Source of the DNA: Symbiodinium kawagutii
Taxonomy: Eukaryota; Sar; Dinophyceae; Suessiales; Symbiodiniaceae
Direction: 5' to 3'
Assembly: GCA_009767595.1 (NCBI GenBank)
Contig: VSDK01012543.1
Span: 615,534-679,533 of the forward strand
DNA length: 64,000 nucleotides
Shown here: in pieces, positions 47,285-57,754 of the stretch
How positions within the stretch are numbered: position 1 is the stretch's first letter
Layout of the letters: each line of letters starts with the position of its first letter
Translations under genes and position numbers: made by a program
The notes under the pieces: generated by a model
Told to the model about the DNA's origin: nothing
Seen by the model: the letters and a program-made list of their open reading frames with translations, nothing else
The model's database searches: none

Positions 47285-47372
47285 TACATCCATTATCATC
47301 CTTTATATAAGCCATTTATAGCAATAAACCAACCATTCTTTGGGTCCTCTATGGCTTGAGAAACACCCACAT
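47285..47372 (+). mobile_element. Family A element, left arm missing
   Basis: TTATCATCCTTTATATAAGC, then AACCAACCATTCTTTGGGTC and GGCTTGAGAAACACCCACAT. Confidence 0.6.
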
Positions 47373-47522
47373 GGCTAAACAAGGCCAAACTCTATCAACC
47401 CATGGTTCTTAACGATGGACTCCGGTGCGAAGTTTTCCGCCCCTCTCTTCACCTCGAGCTCTCGGCGGAATCGCTCCTGATCCTGGGGAGACAGGGATTT
47501 TTCGTGGTGATTCGTGGTGACT

Positions 47523-47746
47523 TGGCGATGGGTCAAATATTAATAGTCCAATGGTTAACTGGCTGGTTAATGGTTCATAACATAGGGGATGATAACTAAC
47601 AATTATAGGGGGTATATACCAACTATATGGCTATGGGTCAAGCAGTTAACCAACCAATTTCATCGGGGACAATAACCAACAATAATAGGGAAAACAATGA
47701 TTAATGATAGGGGAACCAGGGGTATGGGGTTTTGACCCACAGGCAT
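47523..47746 (-). mobile_element. Family B + B' composite, reverse orientation
   Basis: Reads B' first (TGGCGATGGGTCAAATATTA to GGGGGTATATACCAACTATA) and then B (ATGGCTATGGGTCAAGCAGT to GGGTTTTGACCCACAGGCAT). The only reversed B in the window. Confidence 0.82.
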
Positions 47747-49280
47747 TTGTGGTGCTTGGTGAAGATCCACTGGTTTCAATGGCGATTTGTGGTGATCAAT
47801 GGTGGTTTATGATACTGATCAATGGTGATTGATGCTAAACACACCACATCTTGGTTCACAGAAGTGGTGAATGATGTATTGCTGGCCAACAAATGGTTGA
47901 TATTAGAGGATAGCAACCACCAGCAACAGCAAATTGAACTGAATGCCGCTGCAGGTGATAATGTAAAGGGGTTAAAATGATAGGTAAGTCAAAGGCAGTA
48001 AGAGCTGTGGCAACCGGATGAAGAAGCAGCAGCAGCAGCAACGTTCGCATTCAGCGTCCACGCTTGTCCTCTGCGGCACGAACGGCATAGCCCTGCTTCT
48101 CCTGCCCGCACTGATCGCTACTTCTCATTGCAAACAGAAACCCAGTAAAACACATATCCATATGCACACATACAAATACATACAGTGGCAATTCACAAAC
48201 AAATAAATGAATAAACACATACATGAATTTATACAGAAACATATAAATACAGTTCAACACACACACACATATGAATATGAATATGTGTAGAAACATGTGC
48301 AACGTGCACTGAATCATGGGACCCTCTTGCCATTGCTGACGCTTCTGCTTTTTGTCCCGGATCCCCCAGGACACCTCCGAACACTGAGGGGTTGGGCAGT
48401 TGTCCAGTGGCATTCCACTGGTCAACCATGTGTACGAAATCATGGCCTTCATCATGAAAGCATGTTTTCAGCTCTATCCCCTCCAATTACAAACAGGTGA
48501 CAGTTGTTCCATCGGAGCAGATTTTTCATTGAAGCATCCGCCAAACATTCTGAACCACTATGTTCACCATCAATTAAATGTCAATTTGCCATCCACTAGG
48601 CTATCTACTAGCCATTATAACCATCATCCATCATCAACCATCATGAACTCATCGACCTTCATTGATCATTCTTAATCATCATTGAACATCATTTCATAAC
48701 CAGAATCAACCATCACTGAACTAGTCGACATGAATCAAACAATCTTCAAACATCATTGAGCCCGTTCATGAACCCGTACTTGGTGCTTTTCAAGTGGTCA
48801 CAACTCCCATGGTTTCCAGGGCTCAGTGCAGCTGCCTTGCAGGACTAACAAAACCATGGCTTGACTAACCCCAGCTGCCCAAGTATCAAGTCACAGCCAC
48901 CGCCCCGACCCCCCTGCCCGGCCTCGGATGAAAGATTGGACCAGGCTTTGCGTAGAGCCAGCAACTTCGAAACCTGGCACATCACTGGCTCCGCCAGTAA
49001 GTGATCTGGAGCCGGTGGTTTCTCACGCTGTGATGGTTGCACTCTGGTGATCGATCCCATGGCTGGCTGGAAAATCCACCATTTTCCATTTTGGCTGGAA
49101 ATGGCGGATTATGCATTGCTGCGTTAGATCAGCAGAGTGTACATCATGGGGATTGGTAAATGCTTGTATGATAGGGGTTAGTAAAGGTTAATCATGATTA
49201 GTTAGTAAAGATTAATCATGGTTGTTAATGGTTGATACTGGCTAATGGGGTGACCAACTACAACTCCAATGGTTAATATG
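47747..49280. other. Repeat-rich DNA with a possible minus-strand exon
   Basis: 48048-48120 on the minus strand reads SSDQCGQEKQGYAVRAAEDK up to a possible GC donor; AGC repeats adjoin it. 48140-48300 is ACATAC/AATAAATG microsatellite-like. 48540-48760 is CATCATCAACCA-type repeat. 48850-49040 is GC-rich and undecided. Confidence 0.4.
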
Positions 49281-50050
49281 CTGGTTTCTCAAGCGGGGAC
49301 CCAAAAGCTATGGTTGGTTTGTTGTTGGTTGACAATGGTAAATAATGGTTGTTGACAAGGGGATGAGAAGTATTAAGAGGGGATATGCCAAGTGCAATAT
49401 TGGTTTATGACTATTCATAGTTAACTCCTGTTGTGAGGAACACCCAAACAACAATGAAGAACGGCAAAGTGTGGGTACAACATCGTACGACTAGGGATTG
49501 ACTAGGGATCGAAAATCGTTTGCAGGCTCCGCGAATTTACTCTGACAATAGGATTTCCGTATTTTGTGGATGATTTACCCATTGAATGGGGTGATTTACC
49601 ATTGCTACATTCGAGTGCTGGAGGATCATCGCCAAGAAAATTCAGTATGTGCATCTAGAAAATAACAGTAATTTTGAGTTGTAGAGTTTCGGGGTTGCTT
49701 GAATCTACCAGACTTGGGTAACCGTTCTTTCCTACTACCTTGGTGCATTTCCATGCTCAAAAACACCACATGCGACCATCAAACCTGTTCACCTTCTGTT
49801 GGTTAGTGCTGATGCTCCTAAGTTGCCACATGAGCCACCCAAACACAACAAAATCCATGTTTGGGGATGGGCTGGGACGATCTTCACAGGACGGCCAGCC
49901 AGCTTGGATTTGTCGGTGGTCTCCACATTTCTTGATATCATTTGAACATGGCTGAGCAAACCCCTGTGGCTGAGGCTTTCAGTTGCAGAAACCAGCAGTT
50001 TGGGCATAAACCGTTGCACTCACCATTGCATTAACTGCTGCAGTAACCTT
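49281..50050. other. Mixed DNA with an A-element fragment
   Basis: 49281-49323 resembles one half of element A in reverse. The rest has open frames on both strands at 49740-50019 without a recognised domain. Confidence 0.3.
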
Positions 50051-50700
50051 ATATCCGCCATGATATTAAGCATCATAAATGACCATTGCATGGCATCATT
50101 ATATGCATTAACCATCAACGATGCCATCGCATGAACCATTATTTCAGCCATTAAGTATCATCAATGGCCATATATTGGCCATATAATGGTAATTAATGTT
50201 AATGAATGGTTAATGCACATACTTACAGCAAGTATAATGTAATGGCGAATGATTAATGAGTTAATGTCATTGTAATCATTATGTATATAAGCCATCAAGT
50301 ATCATTAAACACTACTAAGCCAAGATATTGAGCATCGTTAAGCATCATTAATATATAATTGCTTAGCAATGTTAAATTATACTTGATTATCATTAATATA
50401 TCATGTTTAGTAATGATAAGAATCATCAAGTATCAATATGTAAGTGTACGCCTTTTATATAACTACATTCATAGTAACAATCATTGACCATTATATTAAG
50501 AATCGTTAGTCATTAACAAGAACCATCAAATACCCTTTATACTGGTTCAATTTAGCCGTTGACTAATGTTCAATGAATAAAAAAAGTCTACTATTTGATC
50601 ATATAAAAAACTATTCATAATAATGTTCTAGTCATAAAAATTTATTCATTACATTTAAAAAAACTATTTGGTATTTGATCATTTTTGTCAAAGTTCAACT
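50051..50700. repeat. AT-rich ATCATTAATGGTTAAT block
   Basis: 650 bp of very AT-rich degenerate AAGCATCATTAATATATAA and ATTAATGGTTAATG. No gene seen. Confidence 0.7.
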
Positions 50701-50990
50701 CGCCATTGACCATGATACCACCCTAGTTACCATATGAGCGACGGTCAATCTTTAATGTGTGGCTCAAGGTCATTTGGATTTGGTGAGTGTATTGTCGTTT
50801 TTCGACTTTTAAGCTCATTTTTGAAACCCACGATCCTCCGAATAATAAACATGATAGACTAAATTTTGGCTGTAGCTCACATCTTCTTTAGGGCCACCCG
50901 CTGGGTCTCCCAACCCCTGGACGAGCTCCTGGGTCCACCTGGCGACCCAGTTGGAGCGCCTTTGGGGCGAGGGGCAGTTTCCACAAACGT
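50701..50990. other. Transition with a GC-rich island
   Basis: 50885-50985 is GC-rich (GGGCCACCCGCTGGGTCTCC and onward) and open in one plus frame. Possible exon; no domain. Confidence 0.25.
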
Positions 50991-51133
50991 AGCTGGCTGG
51001 TGCTTGATTTTCTACAGAAAATTTGCTACAACCAACCAGTTGGTGGTTGATTTTCTACAATTTGTGGTCTAAGTCAACCAACCAACCAGGTGTTAATACT
51101 ACGGAAAGTCAAAAGAGTGAAACCACCAACCAG
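50991..51133 (+). mobile_element. Family C element with duplicated left arm
   Basis: AGCTGGCTGGTGCTTGATTT and, 47 bp later, CAGTTGGTGGTTGATTTTCT give two left arms; the single right arm is GAAACCACCAACCAG. Confidence 0.72.
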
Positions 51134-52728
51134 CTAGAATCGATCAAAAAAACCAAAGGGGGTTCAACACTTTCCACTCAAGCTGATGGTGGGTTGAAAA
51201 TGGCATGGAGGCCCGCTTTGGGTTTGATGGTTTTGGGCGCGATCCCGTATTGTTTTAAAAGGTTTGTTCTCTGCACACCTTGCGTTGGCGAGCCCTGAAT
51301 CACACCACCGAAACTCTGCACTCTAAACACTGCAAAGGGCTCTTGAATGCACTATACCCATCTAAACATTTACAAACTATATATGTGTATATGTTTTGAA
51401 ACATCAATCAGAAAGGCATTGCGCAAAATCATCGACACCCAAATGCGCTCGCTTTGTCCTGTTCGCATAAATGAGCTCTTACCTGCAGCCCGTTGCATGA
51501 ACAAGTAGAATTCCTTGAAACATGGGTTTGTCCATAAACGGTGTAGCTTTATAGCTGGTTGATTTCCCTGTTGACAATGACTAGCCTCTTGGTTAGCTCA
51601 AGGGTACCTCCATGTATGGACCAACCCACCTTCAGATTTACCAAACGAGATCTCCGGAAAGTGCCTGGATTAGCGCAGCTACGCAACGTCCCTCAACTCT
51701 CGGTGAATGAATTGGCGGTATCCGCCACATGATTTTTGAAGACTTGACCAACTCCAGTGAGTTGCACCATGGGAGAAAAGAATCCGACATCATCGACGAA
51801 TGCCAACATGTGTTGTTTGAAAAGTGAATCCACAACTTTTGTCACCTCCTGCCCTCAGCACATCTGGCAGCGGTGGATAACACAAAGGATCTGGGGATTC
51901 GCGGTCGATGATTCGGCGGTTTCAGCTATGCTTGTTGGTTGAAACACGCTGAAACAGTCAATAAGCAGCATTGATCATGAGTCAATCACTAACCACCACT
52001 AATCATCATACATAATCATAATCATAACTTTTAAATCCATCATCATTAAGCAACATTAATCATCATAAACCACCTTATTCACCGCCTTTTTTGAAGCGTT
52101 TCACCATCCTGCTTGCTCACCCTTCCAACCTTTGCTTGGCCATCCTCGGCAGTCTTCTCTTCATCCTGGCCTGCGATTTGCGCATGTTTGGAGGGGCAAG
52201 TTGGGACCAATCATTGATGGTTGAGCATGGGTGATACAATTAGGTCATTTGACGGTTGATTTGATGGTATCACTCATAATCATTGATGAGTGATACAATT
52301 TGATCATTGATTTGATGCTTTTGATTAGTGTTTATTTGCCAGTGTTGATCATGACGAACAACAATGGTTCTTTGAAGGTTGATTCATGGTTGACGAGTGG
52401 TTCCTGCATGATTAATTTGGTCATTTGATGGCTGTTTGATGGATGCACCCGTGAATGCTATGGTTCATTGATGGCGAACAATGGCAATGCATGATGAATG
52501 AGGGAGGTCGATCATGAGTTCAAATGCTGTAGAAGGGTTTGTACTGTGACTAGTGACGGCAAATCCATGGCTAAACATGGCTCATGATAGTCAGGAATTC
52601 TTCAGTTGACCAATGGCGCCATTGTGGCACAGCACAACCAAACGACTATTCTATATCAATGATAGCTGGCCAGAGTTAGTGAAGCAACCAGCCAAACACA
52701 ATTCACCCGTACAAGACTTAAAAGACAC
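51134..52728. other. Mixed DNA, no gene supported
   Basis: 51640-51945 is open on both strands. 51960-52060 and 52200-52450 are ATCATAATCA and TTGATCATTGATTTGATG type repeats. Confidence 0.35.
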
Positions 52729-52844
52729 ATGACATTGGGTCAAAACCCTGTACCCCGGGTTGACCTATCATTAACCATTGTTTTCCTCATTATTGTTTGT
52801 TATTGTCCCCCATGAAGATGGTTGGTTAATATTGACCCATAAGC
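52729..52844 (+). mobile_element. Family B element, solo
   Basis: GACATTGGGTCAAAACCCTG to TTAATATTGACCCATAAGC. Confidence 0.8.
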
Positions 52845-55336
52845 AAACAACACTGGAATGACCAATTCACGAACCTTGGGGTTCAGTTTCTTGAGCTGGC
52901 GACTCTGGAAACAAAGCACCAAACCACTGTCAAAGGATAGCCAACCATCAAACAACCCATGAACCACTCATCTTCACCAGGAACTCTCTTGACCATCATT
53001 CAACTAACCATGACCAGCCAACAACCAAGAGCATGATGGATGATAAAATGATGTATATGATTTCTACGGGTTCCTCAATGATGTTTCATCAACTGATTCT
53101 GCCAGCTGCCATCCAACTTCGACACTGCGCCTTCGTCAATGCCTTTTTCCTCAGGCACGGCCTGCGGTCGTAGCTGGTGGCTGACGATGATTGATAATGG
53201 TTGATGGTGGCTACTCCTCTGGTAATGGCAAATAGTATGCTTCACAGTGATGGCTCATGGTTCAGAATGTATGTCCGTCGTTCTTAAGATTGATTTGATA
53301 TAAAGGTAAGGCTACTGAAATGAATCGATTGTTGGTAGTTGAATCATTTTCAAACGAGTTTGAATTGGTAGTTGAAAACCATTTCATCCTCAGTTGAAAT
53401 GAATCTATCTTTGGCAGTTGAAAATAATTCAAACTGGATATCTGCGACACATCGTGGTTCACCAACCCTCGTTTGCTGAACATCAAGATGGTGATAACTG
53501 ATTTGGCCATTTTGAACCATCATTGATCATATAAGTATCACAGTAGTGGTACAAGCGCGGAAAAACAAGATCAATAGCTGCTAGCCAATAAATTTGTTGA
53601 TGACATGAACCATACATGCTTACGTCGGGGGGTAGCCATCAATCAATGGCTTGCACCATGGGCTCTCACTTCTCGTTATCATGGCACCGTTGTAACCACA
53701 TCGCTGACAAACTTGCGGACTCTAAAGTCTTTGTGCAAAGTTGCCATTTTCATCATGGCGTGCCCCCAAAATATTGGTCAAGTTTCGTCTGAAAAGAATC
53801 ATGTGCTTTTGTCCGTTTCCCTACAGAAATGGCTGGTTTCCCTATTAATACTGGTGATTCTTGGATCGTAGGCATCCCCAATGGGTGGACAAACCCATAT
53901 GAAAGTAGCATCATAGACACCTCCACACGAAAAAAACATTCGTTGGAGCGTGGGTCTGAGCAGGCTCAACAGTGGAACACTTCGATGCACAGCTTTTTCG
54001 TTAGTGCGAATCATGGGTTCATGAATGTTCGTGATGATCAATGGCTGATCATCAATTGGTTAATCATTCGTCAATTGTAGGTTCTATGATTATTGATGAA
54101 TGATCCCAATCTATTCCAATCATCATAATCAGCCACCAGTGACCAGTCGACTCATCTTACCTCGTCCTACCATCAGGCTGCAACGTCAGTGCCGCCTCCG
54201 CCAGAGGAACAGGGCTGTCGGTGCTGCTTGCGGTGCTTCGGAGCTTTTCTTCGGAGCAAAAGAGGGCGTAGGCAGATCTCAAAGGCCTAGCAACACACGG
54301 CTCAGCACGGGCGGCTATGGCAAGATGCCCACAAGCATGGCTAACAAGCTGGGGAGTCGGACATGGACATGGATGTAACCTGGATGTAACCTGTACCTAA
54401 TGTAAACATCCCAGCTATACTCAAGTGGTAGTAACCAACAATAACTGGTTCGGAAAAAACATGCTTGTTGATGATGATTTTGAGTAGTGGTTTATGGTCT
54501 CGATGGTCATTCATATCACATGGGTATTGTGAACAAAGATTCTCAAATAGTGGATAATGGTAAAGGACAATGGTCAACAAGGGTCATTGTAGGTCATTGC
54601 CCTTCATAACATATGATCATGCGGCAATCATGCGTAATGATGTTTGATATGATGGTTCATGGTGCCAGCAATGATATGGGTTGATCATCAGTGATCAACA
54701 TCCGTAGAGGTCATTGATGGATCTTAGTGACTGTATAATCACTGGTTAACCACAGCTAGTCAGTGGTTGATCACCATTAACTGATGGTTCATACGCATGA
54801 TAACTGCCATCAACTGATGATCACGCCATAAGGTCCTCAGGGGTTGATCACTAGTGAATGGTGGTCATTGATCACCCCACAGCTACAGAAAGTGGTTACG
54901 CATGACGAGTTGTTCTATAGCTGGGGTTAGCAATGAGTCAGTTGGATACACCATGGTTGATGCAAGTGTTACCCGCGGCTGCAATTGGCTAGCAATCTAT
55001 TCATCAACATATAATACTTTGTTCCTTTCAAGCAAATGGTCATTGTGATGAACAATGAGCAGTAGACAATCATCTGAATACTCAACGATTGTTTATCAAA
55101 ATGCTTGCCTATTGGAAAGATTCTCCATCAGAATGATTATCTATTGTTGAAAGGAACAGTGATGTTCTTCTTGTTCTTCTTTTGGTCAGTGCTCAAGAGC
55201 ATCCGCAACGAGGGGATGGATCCCCTTGTGACCATGCGGACCCAACGGCTTGGATGTGCGGCGATGCGACTGCAAAAATGTGACCAATGACTGGAAGCGC
55301 TTCATATAGCGGTTCACGAACATTTCCCTAGCATTG
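52845..55336. other. Mixed DNA with a GC-rich island at 54170-54310
   Basis: The island is open in two plus frames, one reading SVPPPPEEQGCRCCLRCFGA. Frames at 53605-54080 are open on plus and minus. The rest is TGATGGTTCAT/ACTGATGG repeat. No domain recognised. Confidence 0.35.
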
Positions 55337-55439
55337 ATGGTGGTTTCTCAACATAGAGGACCCCAAAAATGGATGGTTTCTTGTTCTAAGTGGTTAAGAG
55401 TGGATGATTTGGGGGTCCCCCTATTTCGAGAAACACCCA
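55337..55439 (-). mobile_element. Family A element, complete, reverse
   Basis: ATGGTGGTTTCTCAACATAG, AAAATGGATGGTTTCTTGTT, GGATGATTTGGGGGTCCCCC and final CGAGAAACACCC. Confidence 0.85.
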
Positions 55440-55915
55440 GAACATCAATTATGCAATCAGTACCATCAATCCAGCATTAATCAACCATCATTAACAATTA
55501 TATTTGCATTATTCCCTACTGTTGCTTCTTTTCTACTAAACCGATTATCATTTGTATAATCCATTGTTTGCCGGCTTGATATTATAACGATTCGCCAATA
55601 TATTTCCAACGGTATATCCAACCAGTAATATCTATTTATCTTTAAAAGTGACTTATTTCATACCCTGTAACTGACCATTAATATCCATAAAAATCAGATT
55701 TCCTACCCTATTACTAACCATTTATATCCATTAATTAAACCATCACTACTACTTAAAAAAAAACACATAATGATTCTAGAATAACTATATTGCATACCCT
55801 TCAACTAACAGTCAATATCCATTAACAACCATTCATATCCATTAAAAACCATTGCCATCCATTGAAAAACATCTGTATCCAATAAAAGAACAGGAAATCA
55901 GCAACCATGGAGCAC
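55440..55915. repeat. AT-rich TATCCATTAA repeats
   Basis: Degenerate ACCATTAATATCCATTAA sequence, low GC, leading up to the candidate exon at 55916-56028. Confidence 0.55.
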
Positions 55916-56028
55916 CTGAGGTTGCACTCGTCCCATGGTTCACGCGCCTCTTTGGGAAACCTTCCGGCGCTGCGGGGCGCCTCACAGGTGCGCAGCGGGA
56001 AGACGTGAATCGGATGGGTCATTAGTTT
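55916..56028 (-). CDS. Candidate 113-nt exon with two canonical splice sites
   Basis: On the minus strand an acceptor CACCCACAG (ending 56029) precedes a GC-rich open stretch that ends at CTCAG|GTGCTC (donor from 55915). The reading includes THPIHVFPLRTCEAPRSAG and then EAREPWDECN. Neighbouring DNA on both sides is AT-rich and repetitive, so the base composition changes sharply at the proposed splice sites. Ends in phase 2. No domain recognised. Confidence 0.3.
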
Positions 56029-57100
56029 CTGTGGGTGTGTTCATGGTTATACCTACAGAATGATGGTTCTGTTTCATGGAAACTACAAGGTTTTCTATGG
56101 AGTTGAATAGGCAAATGGGTATGTAGATATACATGTAGATATGTCCATGTATTTACGTACCTTTTTTTTTGTGTATGCACAAATAATATGTGCAATGTAA
56201 ACATATGCATGTACCGGTATTTATGTAGATATCTGAACAAACCTAGTAAAGATGTACACGCGAGATGCATGCAAGCCAAGCGTTTTCTGGAAACAAGCAT
56301 GGAGCTTTGGTTCCAAGTTAATTCACATAGAATCCATGAATAGCACCAGCAACCACCATTCATCACTATTCCAAATCAGTTCACTATTCACCATGATAAA
56401 CCATCAATGAACCATCAACTACTGATCAACTAACCATCAACTGAATCATGCTTGATGACCTTCGTTGAACCATCAATTAATTATGAATCACTCAACCATC
56501 AAATAGCCATCAAATGACCATCAATTACAAACCAATTAGCTACGTTTCAACATAATAACACCGGTGGATTCTGAATTGATCATGGTTTATCAATCAATGA
56601 CTTTTGACTATTAGCAATCAATTATAGAAGCATCATTAGCCACTACGTCACTACGCACCATCCATTTATCATCTTTAACCATCAATTGCCAATAAACAAA
56701 GAATTAACCATCACTAGCCACTATATTCCTTGTGATTCTTTGTTGCCCTCAATAAGCACATTAGCCATTAAAAGCCATTCATTCATCATCTTTGACGATC
56801 AACTACAATTCATCAACCATCATTAGCCACTACATTCCCGTTGATTGTTGGTTGTTCCCTATTATTGTAGGTTACCCCCTATGACACCAACCATTTAGCC
56901 TATTACCAAGTAAACATTATTAGATTCCCTGTAAAAATTGTAGGTTACCCCATATAATTGCCGATCATTGCTTGTTAATTTCCCCATTTTCAGGATCATT
57001 GATGGCTATTACCCCCTCTTGTTGTTAGAAACCTGCTAGAAACTGTTGGGAATTCCCTACTATTAGCCATGATAATCCCTGTCAAATTGTAGGTCACCCC
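56029..57100. repeat. ACATGTAGATAT-rich then ATCAACCATCA block
   Basis: 56100-56260 is TA/CATG-rich. 56340-56850 is degenerate ACCATCAATTAACCATCA. 56850-57095 repeats TTGTAGGTTACCCCCTATGA. No gene supported. Confidence 0.6.
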
Positions 57101-57284
57101 CTATGATGCCCATGAACAGCGGCCGGTTCCTGCTGGTGTCTCAGCCACGTTACGCCCGCCTGGACCGGCCAGGCTGGCGCGAGACCGGCGAGACCGGGCG
57201 CTCAACACCTCGGATGCGAGCGGATTCTGGACCCAGTTTTTCAATGGCTAAAGATTTACATCTGGAAGACCATCGTGGTTGTTG
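57101..57284. other. GC-rich island beside the retrotransposon
   Basis: 57105-57240 is GC-rich and open on plus, reading MNSGRFLLVSQPRYARLDRP. It could be a host exon next to the insertion. No domain recognised. Confidence 0.25.
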
Positions 57285-57482
57285 TTGAACCCTTGGCTCG
57301 TTGGTTGGTATCTTCTCTTTGGGAACTCACCACGGAAGCAATCGCACAGCAAATCCTTTTCTCGCTATGGCATGCCCCGAACGTGAATCCTTCGGGTTTG
57401 ATCATCAAAAGGGCTACGCATCCAATCACGTGTTTTCATGAAAGGAACATGTAGACTCATATGGCACAAATGTGAGGATCAA
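57285..57482 (-). repeat. Candidate 3' LTR of the Copia element
   Basis: Reading the minus strand after the polyprotein stop, a purine run TAGGGGGG (57483-57490) is followed by TTGATCC, and about 198 bp later the sequence ends GGGTTCAA. The short inverted ends TTGA/TCAA and the preceding polypurine tract are what a small Copia LTR would show. The other LTR is outside the window, so this cannot be confirmed; a second purine run (57644-57658) is an alternative tract. Confidence 0.3.
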
Positions 57483-57488
57483 CCCCCC

Positions 57489-57515
57489 TACTGCTAACCG
57501 ACAGGCGTAGCAGTA
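57489..57515. other. Stem-loop with 8-bp perfect stem near the retrotransposon 3' end
   Basis: TACTGCTA (57489-57496) pairs perfectly with TAGCAGTA (57508-57515) around an 11-base loop. It lies between the polyprotein stop and the candidate LTR and overlaps the purine tract by two bases. It could act in the element's RNA, but a chance hairpin is possible. Confidence 0.45.
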
Positions 57516-57754
57516 CTTTCACATATTGAAAAACTTCCCTACCCGGGTACTCAACTTCCCACTCGGGTAAGGTTTCGTTCAGCTCAAGCCCTTCTCATTT
57601 CTTTGAACCCACAATGATCCCTCTTTCATTGATGGTTCTTCCTTCTCTTTCATTGACTTCTACACAACACACACTCTACATGGTGTCTTTCGCGGGAATC
57701 TTTCGTCGGTCCACTCATGTACCGCCTTCGCATGAATCTCCTGAGCATGTAGTG

